Origin: Nitrosomonadales bacterium
Lineage (GTDB): Bacteria > Pseudomonadota > Gammaproteobacteria > Burkholderiales > Gallionellaceae
Assembly (NCBI GenBank): GCA_016218445.1
Contig: JACREC010000022.1
Coordinates: forward strand, 1 to 32,292
DNA: 32,292 bases
Direction of reading: 5' to 3'
Both the position numbers and the translations under genes were made by a program. Position 1 is the stretch's first letter. Every line of letters starts with the position of its first letter. Positions 1 to 7,908 of the stretch are shown here, one piece after another. Below the pieces are notes generated by a model. That model was not told where the DNA came from. It did not search any database and saw only the letters and a program-made list of their open reading frames with translations.

Positions 1-59
1 AACGTGGAGCTAAGGGGCTGCGCGCTTTTGCGCAGTCCCGCTTGAGCGTAGGGTTAGCC
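1..59 (-). repeat. attC recombination site, truncated by the window edge
   Basis: Read on the minus strand, the site starts with an R''-type core GGCTAAC (59-53). It continues through a GC-rich imperfect hairpin (CTGCGC and GCGCAG arms around an AAAA loop) and reaches the GTT of the closing core at positions 3-1, where the window ends. Its 56 bases at 1-56 are the exact reverse complement of 8569-8624. This is the typical architecture of integron attC sites of the 60-bp class. It lies just downstream of the MBL gene stop, where the attC of a cassette belongs. Confidence 0.85.
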
Positions 60-83
60 GTTTATAATTTATCCACACGCCAA

Positions 84-809
84 CTACCTTGTTTTCATTG
101 TCATGAGATCATGCGCGTGACGCTGGACTTCGCCAGCGTTTAATGGGCCACCGTGCCCCATGTAAAATCTTTCCATGCCGGAATCAAGCAGGCGTTGCAG
201 CGCTAAGCCTACAGTGCGCGGATCATCCTCAAAGGGCGGGCGTATGGCATGGTTTGTTCTAACGAGGCCGCCTATCAGGATTCCTGAGGCAATAAGATCG
301 CCGACCAAGGCATCTTTAGTAGAAAGTTCTACCGAGATGGAGCCTGCCGTATGCCCCGGAGTGTGTTTGATTGTACCGGGAATGCCGTAGCGACTTAGGT
401 CTAGAGTGTTGTCATTCGAGAGCAAGATGTCTGGTTCAAAACCCTTATAGCTCTCAAACATCAACGGTGTTTTGAGAAATAGACGGCCAAACCATCCAGT
501 GGGGCAAAAAGTCATTGGCGTCTCACCGCTAAAATGTTTGGCATCGTCCTCGTGAGCCACAATAGGTGCCCCTGATAATTCGTGCAGAAGAACTGCGCTC
601 CCGGCGTGATCCACATGGGCGTGGGTGACCACGATCAGTTTTATATCCCTGAACGTGAGCCTGTGCTTTGCCAACACCTTTTCAATCTTAGACTCCGACC
701 CTGGCAGCCCTGCATCGACAAGAATGCAACCGCCTGCACCCAGGATTAGATGAGAATTCACCATGCCAAAAGGCAGAATTGGAATGCGAATGATTTGAAG
801 CGCGGTCAT
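84..809 (-). CDS. MBL-fold metallo-hydrolase (gene-cassette borne)
   Basis: A 241-residue metallo-beta-lactamase-fold hydrolase. The zinc motif THAHVDHAG (HxHxDH) is followed by HTPGHTAGS, a GD metal-bridging Asp in ALVGDLI and a late His in YMGHGGPL, so all the usual metal ligands are present. The fold covers glyoxalase II-like, lactonase and other hydrolases, and the substrate cannot be told from sequence. No signal peptide is visible, so it is probably cytoplasmic. The frame stays open to 950, but I place the start at the ATG at 809 because the family fold begins there (MTALQIIRIPILPFGM) and the upstream part contains a core site. The gene fills a cassette bounded by a GTTAGCC core at 840-834 and the attC at 59-1. 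It is oriented away from ubiE. Confidence 0.8.
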   Translation of the reverse strand: MTALQIIRIPILPFGMVNSHLILGAGGCILVDAGLPGSESKIEKVLAKHRLTFRDIKLIVVTHAHVDHAGSAVLLHELSGAPIVAHEDDAKHFSGETPMTFCPTGWFGRLFLKTPLMFESYKGFEPDILLSNDNTLDLSRYGIPGTIKHTPGHTAGSISVELSTKDALVGDLIASGILIGGLVRTNHAIRPPFEDDPRTVGLALQRLLDSGMERFYMGHGGPLNAGEVQRHAHDLMTMKTR

Positions 810-833
810 CGTTTTGTCCCTGTGGTTTTTGAC

Positions 834-840
834 GGCTAAC
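834..840 (-). other. Cassette core site (GTTAGCC), inner boundary of the MBL cassette
   Basis: GTTAGCC on the minus strand matches the GTTRRRY integron core and lies 25 bases upstream of the MBL start. Recombination is expected between G and TT, so the MBL cassette would run from about 839 to 4. The sequence just before it, GTCTACTTTACG, also precedes the GTT at 7878 on the plus strand. The site may be the remnant of an attI, a former attC end or a secondary insertion site. No integrase gene is present beside it. Confidence 0.6.
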
Positions 841-901
841 GTAAAGTAGACGGCAAAAATGCCGGATATTCTGGAATAACTTGCCGTATAAGCTGGGCCA
901 T
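836..901 (-). CDS. Putative 21-residue leader peptide ending in the core site
   Basis: A short reading frame, MAQLIRQVIPEYPAFLPSTLR, starts at an ATG preceded by a strong ribosome site (GAGGT at 913-909, 7-base spacing). It stops at a TAG that is part of the GTTAGCC core. Class 1 integrons are known to have a short translated ORF in attI that helps translation of a first cassette lacking a good ribosome site, and the MBL gene here has only a weak one. Whether this peptide is made is inference. It could instead be the broken 3' end of something else. The end of a similar frame (STLR) occurs at 7838-7900. Confidence 0.35.
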   Translation of the reverse strand: MAQLIRQVIPEYPAFLPSTLR

Positions 902-971
902 TGTTTTTACCTCGTTGATTTATCGATCCATGTAAAACAAAACACGGCAATAAGATTTTCGAATGCGGCGC

Positions 972-1706
972 TTACAGCTTATACCCCCGATGCACCGCCA
1001 CCACACCGCCGGTCAGGTTGAAGTACTCGACGCGCTCCAGCCCAGCTTCCTCCATCATCTTTTTCAGTTCTTCCTGCCCCGGATGCATGCGAATGGATTC
1101 GGCGAGATAACGATAACTATCCGCGTCGCCGGCGATGAGCTGGCCCATCTTCGGCAGCAGCTTGAACGAGTAGAGATCGTAGGCCTTTTCCAGCGGTTTG
1201 GCGACCTTGGAGAATTCCAGCACGATGGCGCGCCCGCCCGGCCGGATCACGCGCTGCATCTCGCGCAGCGCCGCGTCCTTGTGCGTGACGTTGCGCAGGC
1301 CGAAGGCGATGCTGACGCAATCGAAATAATTGTCGGGGAACGGCAGGTGTTCGGCGTCGCATTGCGTGACGGGCGTGGCGATGCCCTCGTCGAGCAGGCG
1401 GTCGCGGCCGACGCGCAGCATGGCGTTGTTGATGTCGGTGAGCACGACTTGGCCGCTGCTGCCGACTTGCTTGAGAAACAGCCGCGACATATCTGCCGAG
1501 CCGCCCGCCACGTCCAGCACGCGCTGGCCTTCGCGCACGCCGCTCACACCCACCGCAAAGCGTTTCCACAGGCGGTGCAGGCCCACCGACATGAGGTCAT
1601 TCATCATGTCGTATTTATCGGCAACGGAATCGAACACGCCCGCGACGCGCTTGGCCTTTTCTTCCTCGGCGACGGTCTCGAAACCGAAATGGGTGGTTTT
1701 GGTCAT
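972..1706 (-). CDS. ubiE: Demethylmenaquinone/ubiquinone C-methyltransferase UbiE
   Basis: A 244-residue class I SAM-dependent methyltransferase of ubiquinone/menaquinone synthesis, which methylates the ring carbon of the prenylated benzoquinol. The N-terminus [17 protein letters not shown] with [19 protein letters not shown] is diagnostic of UbiE. Motif I reads [12 protein letters not shown], slightly different from the usual LAGGTGD. The later [16 protein letters not shown] and the C-terminus [12 protein letters not shown] are also typical. Length matches the family (about 245). It is followed 16 bases upstream on the same strand by the DUF971 gene, a common betaproteobacterial pairing. Together with rfaE2 further upstream, the three may be co-transcribed. 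Confidence 0.95.
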   Translation of the reverse strand: MTKTTHFGFETVAEEEKAKRVAGVFDSVADKYDMMNDLMSVGLHRLWKRFAVGVSGVREGQRVLDVAGGSADMSRLFLKQVGSSGQVVLTDINNAMLRVGRDRLLDEGIATPVTQCDAEHLPFPDNYFDCVSIAFGLRNVTHKDAALREMQRVIRPGGRAIVLEFSKVAKPLEKAYDLYSFKLLPKMGQLIAGDADSYRYLAESIRMHPGQEELKKMMEEAGLERVEYFNLTGGVVAVHRGYKL

Positions 1707-1722
1707 GGCAGATACCTATGGT

Positions 1723-2121
1723 TCAATGTCCGCATCCGTGCGGTTTTTGGCCGCCTGCATCCTGCGGGCGGGGCTCGCGGCTTTCGCCCGCCTCTTCCAG
1801 CTTGCGTAGATAGTCATGCCATAACGCATCCTGGTATTTGCCCAGCTCGTGCAGGTATTCCCAAGTGTAAAGGCCGCTGTCGTGGCCATCGTCGAAGGTC
1901 ATTTTAAGTGCATAGCTGCCCACCGGCTCCACATTGAGCAGATTCACGTTCTGCTTGCCGACCTGCAACACTTCCTGTCCCACGCCGTGTCCGCGCACCT
2001 CGGCGGACGGCGAATGCACGCGCAGGAATTCAAAGGGCAAGTGATAGCGCGCGCCGTCATCGAAGGCGATTTCCAGTTGCCTGGATTGCTGATGCAAGGT
2101 GATTTCTGTTGGATTGGTCAT
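1723..2121 (-). CDS. DUF971 domain protein (gamma-butyrobetaine hydroxylase-like N-terminal domain)
   Basis: A 132-residue protein with a DUF971 domain: it starts TEITLHQQSRQLEIAFDDG, continues LPFEFLRVHSPSAEVRGHG and has the signature YALKMTFDDGHDSGLYTWEYL. The family is small, soluble and widespread in proteobacteria. It resembles the N-terminal metal-binding domain of gamma-butyrobetaine hydroxylase, and its role in bacteria is unsettled, with links to Fe-S metabolism discussed for relatives. The C-terminal 25 residues are charged and His/Gly-rich and probably disordered. It lies directly upstream of ubiE with a 16-base gap and follows rfaE2 after 9 bases, so it is likely part of one transcript. 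Confidence 0.85.
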   Translation of the reverse strand: MTNPTEITLHQQSRQLEIAFDDGARYHLPFEFLRVHSPSAEVRGHGVGQEVLQVGKQNVNLLNVEPVGSYALKMTFDDGHDSGLYTWEYLHELGKYQDALWHDYLRKLEEAGESREPRPQDAGGQKPHGCGH

Positions 2122-2130
2122 GGTTGCCTA

Positions 2131-2613
2131 TTATGCGCGTATCTTGTTCAGTAATGCGGTAGTGGAATGTTGATGCAAGAACGGGATGCTGTGCACCGTG
2201 CCGCCCCAGCCCTGTACTTCACGTGCGCCGACGATTTTATCCTGCGGCCAGTCGCCGCCTTTCACCAGCACGTCCGGGCGGCAGGCGAGAATTAAATTCA
2301 GCGGCGTGTCCTCGTCGAACACCGCCACCAGATCCACTGCTTGCAGCGCAGCCAGCACAGCCATGCGGTCTTCCTGTGAATTCAGCGGGCGATCTTCACC
2401 CTTGCCCAGGCGTTTCACCGAAGCGTCGCTGTTCACGCCCACCACCAGCGCCGCGCCCAAGGCGCGAGCCTGCGCCAGATAAGTGACGTGACCGCGGTGC
2501 AGCACATCAAAGCAGCCGTTGGTGAACACCAGTGGACGTGGCAGGACGGCGGCACGCGCCGCGAAATCGGCGCGGGTGCAGATTTTCTGCTCGAAGTTCG
2601 GTGGGGCACTCAT
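2131..2613 (-). CDS. rfaE2: D-glycero-beta-D-manno-heptose 1-phosphate adenylyltransferase
   Basis: A 160-residue nucleotidyltransferase that converts heptose 1-phosphate and ATP to ADP-heptose, the donor for lipopolysaccharide inner core. The HxGH-type motif appears as [16 protein letters not shown] (residues about 30-45), followed by [19 protein letters not shown] and the [11 protein letters not shown] segment typical of the adenylyltransferase half of HldE. It stands alone without the kinase half, as in many betaproteobacteria (RfaE2/HldC type). The SIS-domain gene two genes upstream (3243-3833) carries GmhA-like residues, so two steps of ADP-heptose synthesis lie close together here. Confidence 0.93.
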   Translation of the reverse strand: MSAPPNFEQKICTRADFAARAAVLPRPLVFTNGCFDVLHRGHVTYLAQARALGAALVVGVNSDASVKRLGKGEDRPLNSQEDRMAVLAALQAVDLVAVFDEDTPLNLILACRPDVLVKGGDWPQDKIVGAREVQGWGGTVHSIPFLHQHSTTALLNKIRA

Positions 2614-2676
2614 GCTACACCTATTCCAATTTCAATTCGAAGTCAACGCAGTATCGCCGATGAAGTGGAATTGGAA

Positions 2677-3242
2677 TTAGTCGAGGTACTCAAATACCTT
2701 GACCACCCGCTGCACCCCGCCCGTGGTGCTGGCGATCTCAGTGGCGACTTCCGCTTCCTTGCGGTAAACCAGGCCCATCAGGAACACCGTGCCATTTTCG
2801 GTAATGACTTTGACGTGGTTAGGCTGAAAGACTTTGTTGTTGAGGAAGCGCATCTTCACATCGCCGGTGATGATGCTGTCGCTGCTGCGCGAGGTGATGC
2901 CGGTGAGACCGGACACCACCAGTTCATTGCTGACCGCTTTTACATTCGATACAGCTGCGACGATTTGCGCGATCCCGGCCTTGGTTTCATCATTCGGCGC
3001 CTCGCCGGTGATGAGCACATGGCGGTTGAAACTGGTGACATTCACATGCGCGGTATTTTTGTACCTGGTGCTTATCTGGCTGATTGCCTTGTCTTCGATG
3101 CCCTCATCTTCGATATAGGTGCCGGTAGTGCGGCGGTCCGCCGCCATTAACGCCCCGGTGCCCACCCCTGTGGCAACCACCGCAGGGCAACCCTGCAACG
3201 CACCGAGTATGGCAGCGAGCAACAGATAATTGAGATAACGCA

Positions 3243-3243
<1 letters not shown>
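2677..3243 (-). CDS. dolP: BON-domain outer-membrane lipoprotein (DolP/YraP-like)
   Basis: A 188-residue lipoprotein. The N-terminal hydrophobic segment ends in the lipobox LQGC with Cys19 as lipidation site. Two BON domains follow: about residues 47-115 (ISTRYKNTAHVNVTSFNRHVLITG) and 120-188 (VKMRFLNNKVFQPNHVKVITENGTVFLMG), as in E. coli DolP, which supports outer-membrane integrity. The start ATG overlaps the TAA of the upstream SIS gene (TAATG) and is preceded by AGGAGGTGAA, a near-perfect ribosome site, so translation is probably coupled. The gene order rsmI / lpoA-yraN-diaA-dolP is the E. coli order, which supports the assignment. Confidence 0.9.
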
Positions 3244-3881
<638 letters not shown>

Positions 3882-3886
3882 TTATA

Positions 3887-4028
3887 CATAGCGACAGAAA
3901 TCGTAGCGAGCGGCTTTGGGGTGGGGGAAGCCGGAACGCAGCGCCCGGAGCATACACAGTAGTATGTGAGGAGTGCGAGTACCGCCTGACCCTACCCCAG
4001 AGCCGCGCAGTAGATTTATGTCGTTATG
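3887..4028. repeat. 142-bp imperfect palindromic (fold-back) element
   Basis: The left arm 3887-3927 and the right arm 3990-4028 are inverted copies of about 39 bases with a handful of mismatches. Left starts CATAGCGACAGAAATC and right, reversed, starts CATAACGACATAAATC. The interior is also roughly self-complementary, down to CATAC-ACAGTA-GTATG at the centre. The element fills the gap between gmhA and yraN and overlaps the last five bases of yraN. The structure fits a miniature inverted-repeat element or a dispersed extragenic palindrome. No coding function is evident. Confidence 0.7.
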
Positions 4029-4482
4029 TACAGCCGCCAAAGGCATCCCTGATCCACTCAATGCCGCTGCCGTCCGACGCTTGCAGCAACACCGCATCGA
4101 AGCGGCAGGGCGGGGTGCGGGCCAGCGTGGCAAGGTAATGCTGTGCCGCGCGCACCAGTTTGGCCTGTTTGGCCGCATTGATGCTGGCCGCAGCACCCCC
4201 GAAATCGCCACGGCTGCGCAGGCGCACTTCGGCGAACACCAGCGCATCGCCGTCTTGCAGGATCAGGTCAATCTCGCCAAAACGGCAGCGATAGTTCTGT
4301 TGCAGCAGCTTGAGCCCCTGATGCTGCAGAAATTCTGCCGCCAGGTTCTCGGCTTGTGCGCCGCTGGTGCTGCGGGAGGGTGGTAGCGAAGCTGCCGGTA
4401 AGCCACCGGCGGTGTCAATTCCGCCCAGCCTCTGGCTGGATGCGGATTGCCTACCTTTGGTGTACTCCTTGCGGGTGCTCAC
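4024..4482 (-). CDS. yraN: YraN/UPF0102 family nuclease-like protein
   Basis: A 152-residue protein of the UPF0102 family, whose fold is that of Holliday-junction-resolvase-type endonucleases. The core begins GAQAENLAAEFLQHQGLKLLQQNYR and contains RFGEIDLILQDGDALVFAEVRLRS, which supplies the E..D...EVR residues of the presumed active site (the family usually has EVK/EVR). About 40 residues precede the normal start. Translation probably begins at the GTG at 4482, which overlaps the lpoA stop by four bases (GTGA). The extension is Ser/Gly-rich and may be natural or reflect a later internal start. The last five bases lie in the right arm of the palindromic element. Confidence 0.88.
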   Translation of the reverse strand: MSTRKEYTKGRQSASSQRLGGIDTAGGLPAASLPPSRSTSGAQAENLAAEFLQHQGLKLLQQNYRCRFGEIDLILQDGDALVFAEVRLRSRGDFGGAAASINAAKQAKLVRAAQHYLATLARTPPCRFDAVLLQASDGSGIEWIRDAFGGCT

Positions 4483-5621
4483 GGTTGGAATGGCGCAACG
4501 GCCGGCGCTTTTGATTCAAGCGGCTGGCCAAGCCCCTGTTTGATCAGCGCCGGGATGGCTGTGCGTTGAAACTGGTGGTTTCTGTTCAGATGGATGAGGC
4601 CGGTAACGCCATCCAGCGGCAGAGCGGTGCGGTAACTGTTGTCGAGCATGATTTGCAACAGGCGGAAAGCGTCAATGCCCAGCGCGTAAAGCCGTTCCAT
4701 GTCCGCATCCAGCGGCAGATTGGCGCGCGGGTAAACCATCACCGCCGGATGATCAGGCTGCAACAGCCAGGGCATGTCCACGAAGCGGGTATTGTTGAGG
4801 TCATAGTTGGTCAGTGTATCGGTATTGCCGTTGAACAATTGCGAGGTGGCGTAAACCGGCAGGGCGATACTCAGGTAAGGGTGAATCATACGGGCTGTTT
4901 TTACATCGGCGGCAAGAAATACCATGCTGTCCTGCTCTTCGGGCAGGCTGGCCAACGCTGCAGGATCATCGTGGTACAGGATTTTTGCCGCAATGCTGCC
5001 GCCCAGCTTTTCCCACTCCTCGGCAAAGGCTTGCGATAGCCGCATGGACAGGGGCGTATCGGTACTGACAATGGAGGCGTTACGCAAGCCTGCCGCTATG
5101 GCAAGCTGGGCCACCTGGCGTGCCTCTGCCTCTGCCGACATACCGAAGAAATACAGTTTGTCCGCATCTTTCGCTTCGCCGGTATTGAGCGCCAGGGTCG
5201 GCACGGAGATTCCGGGGCTGGTCGCCAGCGCCGCAACGCCATCGCGCGTCAGCGGCCCGGCCACGGCGAAAGCGCCGTTTGCAATGGCCTGAGCGTAAAG
5301 TGCGGTGATTTCCTTGCTCTCGTCAGCAGCCTCATACACCCTGATCGGCAGCAGCAGAGGCTGGTTATTTGCCGCCGCCATGAAGCCTTGCAGCACAATT
5401 TCCGCGGCGCGCCCAAACGCTGCCGACTTGAGCGGCAACAGCAGCGCGATGTGCGGCGCGGGCTTCTCGGCTCCGGCGGGCGGCTTGTCAGTGGCATAAG
5501 CCAGGCTACTCACGTATAGTGCCGCGACCAAAAGAAAACCTCTGATAACCTGCTGCGCGGCTTGTCCGCGCAGCAGGTTATCAGAGGTTTTCAAAATGAA
5601 CCAAGAGGAAATGCGTTGCAT
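4479..5621 (-). CDS. LppC/LpoA-like penicillin-binding protein activator
   Basis: About 380 residues. After a signal-like segment (GFLLVAALYVSSLAYA) comes a periplasmic-binding-protein type I fold starting HIALLLPLKSAAFGRAAE, with GPLTRDGVAALA and VYATSQLFNG. These are typical of the C-terminal domain of LpoA, the activator of PBP1A in peptidoglycan synthesis. It is much shorter than E. coli LpoA (about 680) because the N-terminal TPR-like domain is absent, and no lipobox Cys is visible, so it may be soluble in the periplasm. I use the ATG at 5621; a TTG at 5630 is also open. Part of the signal region is encoded inside the perfect palindrome 5534-5592, so the true start is uncertain. Confidence 0.8.
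   Translation of the reverse strand: MQRISSWFILKTSDNLLRGQAAQQVIRGFLLVAALYVSSLAYATDKPPAGAEKPAPHIALLLPLKSAAFGRAAEIVLQGFMAAANNQPLLLPIRVYEAADESKEITALYAQAIANGAFAVAGPLTRDGVAALATSPGISVPTLALNTGEAKDADKLYFFGMSAEAEARQVAQLAIAAGLRNASIVSTDTPLSMRLSQAFAEEWEKLGGSIAAKILYHDDPAALASLPEEQDSMVFLAADVKTARMIHPYLSIALPVYATSQLFNGNTDTLTNYDLNNTRFVDMPWLLQPDHPAVMVYPRANLPLDADMERLYALGIDAFRLLQIMLDNSYRTALPLDGVTGLIHLNRNHQFQRTAIPALIKQGLGQPLESKAPAVAPFQP
5534..5592. repeat. Perfect 27-bp palindrome with 5-base loop between lpoA and rsmI
   Basis: Arms 5534-5560 and 5566-5592 are exact reverse complements around CTTGT. On the minus strand the palindrome lies inside the lpoA N-terminal coding region. On the plus strand it lies just upstream of rsmI. 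Because it is perfect, both strands carry the same sequence and the frames on each strand read the peptide AQQVIRGF. Each strand also carries an AGAGG ribosome-site-like stretch. It could fold into a very stable hairpin in either transcript or extrude as a cruciform. Confidence 0.9.
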
Positions 5622-6482
5622 AGTGTACAAAAACGAAAGTTGGAATGCGCATTATATGTAGTTGCCACCCCGATTGGGAATTTGCGTGACATCAGCTTGC
5701 GTGCGCTGGATGTGCTGGCATCCGCCGATGTGGTTGCCGCCGAGGACACACGCATCACCGTGCCCCTGCTGAGGAATTTCGGCATTGCCGCGTACCGGCT
5801 GATGTCGCTGTACCAGCACAATGAGCGCGGCGCTGCGGAAAAGATCATTGCGCTGCTTGCGCAAGGCCAATCGGTGGCGGTGGTGAGCGATGCGGGCACA
5901 CCGGCGGTGAGCGATCCCGGCACGTTGCTGGTGGAAGCGGTACGCACCGCCGGCTACCGTGTTATTCCCATTCCGGGCGCGAACGCCGCATTGGCGGCAC
6001 TGTCCGCCGCCGGACTGCCTGCGTCGCATTTCCTGTTTTACGGTTTCCTGCCCAACAAGTCCGCCGCGCGTTGCCATGCACTGCAAGCCATCGTTACCCT
6101 GCCCTACACGCTGGTGTTTTACGAAGCACCGCACCGCATCCTCGAAAGCGTTGCCGATCTGCAGACGGTTTTCGGCGGGGAACGGCAAATTGTGCTGGCG
6201 CGCGAGATCACCAAGCTGTTCGAGAGCATCCATCGTTGCACGCTGGCTGAAGCAATGGATTGGCTGAACGCCGATGCCAACAACCAGCGCGGCGAGTTCG
6301 TGCTGCTGGTATCCGGTGCGGCAGCGCAACGGGAAGGGCTGGATGCGGAGGTCGAGCGTGTCCTGGCGCTATTGCTGGAAGAACTGCCGCTCAAGCAGGC
6401 GGTGCAACTGGCAGTGCAGATCAGCGGGGCGGGGCGCAACGAACTGTACCAGCGCGCGCTGGAACTCAAGAAGCAGGAATGA
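5616..6482 (+). CDS. rsmI: 16S rRNA 2'-O-methyltransferase RsmI
   Basis: Methylates the ribose of C1402 of 16S rRNA. The tetrapyrrole-methylase fold is evident from LYVVATPIGNLRDISLRALD, the AAEDTR motif, the SAM-binding VVSDAGTPAVSDPG, IPGANAALAALSAAGLP and the late FYEAPHR. I take the TTG at 5616 as start because it follows AGAGGAA (5604-5610) at the right distance and gives 288 residues, the normal length. The frame is open back to 5562, through the perfect palindrome, but that extension has no family support. It is divergent from the lpoA gene, as in E. coli. Confidence 0.93.
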   Translation: MHSVQKRKLECALYVVATPIGNLRDISLRALDVLASADVVAAEDTRITVPLLRNFGIAAYRLMSLYQHNERGAAEKIIALLAQGQSVAVVSDAGTPAVSDPGTLLVEAVRTAGYRVIPIPGANAALAALSAAGLPASHFLFYGFLPNKSAARCHALQAIVTLPYTLVFYEAPHRILESVADLQTVFGGERQIVLAREITKLFESIHRCTLAEAMDWLNADANNQRGEFVLLVSGAAAQREGLDAEVERVLALLLEELPLKQAVQLAVQISGAGRNELYQRALELKKQE

Positions 6483-6506
6483 CCTTCAGCAAAAACCGCA
6501 ATTTGG

Positions 6507-6681
6507 AACCACGGAAAACACGGAAGAAACAAGGCATGACAAAAAGATGCTGAAGGTATCACCTCACAAAAGCGAGATGTGCTACCTGCAATTAGAGCCT
6601 GCTATTTCTGTGCCCTCTGTGAACTCTGTGGCTTAAATTACAGTTTGCTCTTATTCCGTACCATCCGTGTTTTCCGTGGTT
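6507..6681. repeat. Intergenic repeat with 18-bp perfect terminal inverted repeats
   Basis: AACCACGGAAAACACGGA at 6507-6524 is the exact reverse complement of 6664-6681. Between them, TCTGTG occurs three times at 9-base steps (6607, 6616, 6625), and each arm is itself a near-9-base repeat (ACCACGGAA / ACACGGA). The element fills the rsmI-pyrC gap. Nothing in it looks coding. The organisation is that of a short non-autonomous dispersed element. The right end lies 24 bases before the pyrC start, so it could affect pyrC expression. Confidence 0.7.
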
Positions 6682-6705
6682 AATCGCCGTTGTTTACAGG
6701 TTAAA

Positions 6706-7746
6706 ATGTTGCCCATGGAAATAAAACTCACCCGACCCGACGACTGGCACCTGCACCTGCGCGATGGAGCGCTGATGCGCTCCGTGCTACCCGATACCGC
6801 GCGCCGCTTCGCCCGCGCCATTGTGATGCCAAACCTGCGGCCGCCGGTAACCACCACCGAACAGGCGCTGGCTTACCGTGCGCGTATCCTCGCCGCCTTG
6901 CCTGCGGGTTCAAACTTCCAGCCGTTGATGACGCTGTACCTGACAGATAACACGCAGGCTGTGGAAATCCGCAAGGCCAAACAAAGCGGCGCAATCCATG
7001 CAGTGAAACTCTATCCGGCAGGCGCCACCACCAATTCCGCTGCGGGTGTCACCGACATCCGCAAGACCTATTCCGCACTGGAAGAAATGCAGCGCTGCGG
7101 CATGCCGCTGCTGGTGCATGGCGAAGTCACCGATCCGGCAGTGGACATATTCGACCGCGAGGCGGTATTCATCGAGCGCGTGCTGCAACCCTTGCTGCGC
7201 GACCTGCCAAACCTGCGCGTGGTGTTCGAGCACATCACCACGAAAGATGCAGTGCAGTTCGTGACGGAGGCACCGGCCAATATTGCCGCGACCCTCACCG
7301 CGCATCACCTGCTGTACAACCGCAACGCCATGCTCGCCGGCGGCATCCGCCCGCACTACTACTGCTTGCCGGTACTGAAGCGCGAGACGCACCGCGAAGC
7401 CTGGATCGCAGCGGCCAGCAGCGGCAACAAGAAATTCTTCCTCGGCACCGACAGCGCCCCGCACGCGCAACACACCAAGGAAACCGCCTGCGGCTGTGCC
7501 GGCTGCTACACCGCACACGCCGCCATCGAATTGTATGCCGATGTATTCGAGCAGGCCGGTGCACTGGACAAGCTGGAAGCCTTCGCCAGTTTTTATGGCG
7601 CGGATTTTTATGGCTTGCCACGCAATATCGAAACCATTATGTTGCGCAAAGAGGAATGGCAAGTGCCAGCCTCAGTGGAGTTCGGCGAGCACCGCCTCGT
7701 GCCGTTGCGGGCGGGGGAAATGATGAAGTGGAAGCTGGTGGGGTGA
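6706..7746 (+). CDS. pyrC: Dihydroorotase, class II (PyrC)
   Basis: Catalyses ring closure of N-carbamoyl-aspartate to dihydroorotate in pyrimidine synthesis. The binuclear zinc site is complete: DDWHLHLRD (HxH), the carboxylated Lys in [14 protein letters not shown], His in MPLLVHGEV, His in FEHITTKDA and the catalytic Asp in FLGTDSAPH. At 346 residues it has the length of the E. coli-type enzyme. I use the ATG at 6706 (AGG five bases upstream). The ATG at 6715 ([10 protein letters not shown]) is the alternative, and the frame is open further back into the preceding repeat. Confidence 0.95.
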   Translation: MLPMEIKLTRPDDWHLHLRDGALMRSVLPDTARRFARAIVMPNLRPPVTTTEQALAYRARILAALPAGSNFQPLMTLYLTDNTQAVEIRKAKQSGAIHAVKLYPAGATTNSAAGVTDIRKTYSALEEMQRCGMPLLVHGEVTDPAVDIFDREAVFIERVLQPLLRDLPNLRVVFEHITTKDAVQFVTEAPANIAATLTAHHLLYNRNAMLAGGIRPHYYCLPVLKRETHREAWIAAASSGNKKFFLGTDSAPHAQHTKETACGCAGCYTAHAAIELYADVFEQAGALDKLEAFASFYGADFYGLPRNIETIMLRKEEWQVPASVEFGEHRLVPLRAGEMMKWKLVG

Positions 7747-7878
7747 GGTGTATTTGCCGGGAAATTTAGGGGGCGCCATAATTTCACCTCAAATAAAAAC
7801 AAGGCATTGCAGGAAGGATGCCAGATTATACACCTCTATGGTGCCTTTCTCGGCATTTTTTAGGGTGTCTACTTTACG
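7747..7878 (+). other. Boundary between pyrC and the cassette array, with shared sequence before the core GTT
   Basis: This non-coding gap ends in CGGCATTTTT (7851-7860), then GTCTACTTTACGTTA (7867-7881). The minus strand at about 861-838 contains the same CGGCATTTTT, a slightly different spacer and the same GTCTACTTTACGTTA. The two inner boundaries of the opposed cassette regions are therefore related. A frame of 20 codons (ATG 7838, ending GVA-stop at 7900) runs through this boundary in the same phase as the leader-like frame at 901-836, but it has no ribosome site. I see no convincing terminator for pyrC. Confidence 0.5.
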
Positions 7879-7908
7879 TTATGTTTTGGGTGTCGCGTAG
7901 GACAGAGA

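Noticed and set aside
810-950. N-terminal extension of the MBL gene to an ATG at 950
   Set aside because: The MBL fold starts at the ATG at 809, and the extension would read through the cassette core site and the leader-like frame.
963-1907. 314-residue open frame on the plus strand over ubiE
   Set aside because: It is antisense to a clear ubiE gene, has shadow-like composition (His/Arg/Ala-rich) and no family pattern.
5562-5615. Longer rsmI start in the palindrome
   Set aside because: The added residues come from the palindrome and have no family support; the TTG at 5616 has a proper ribosome site and gives the normal length.
7838-7900. Short frame of 20 codons at the plus-strand array boundary as a gene
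   Set aside because: It has no ribosome site; it is noted only for its similarity to the frame at 836-901.
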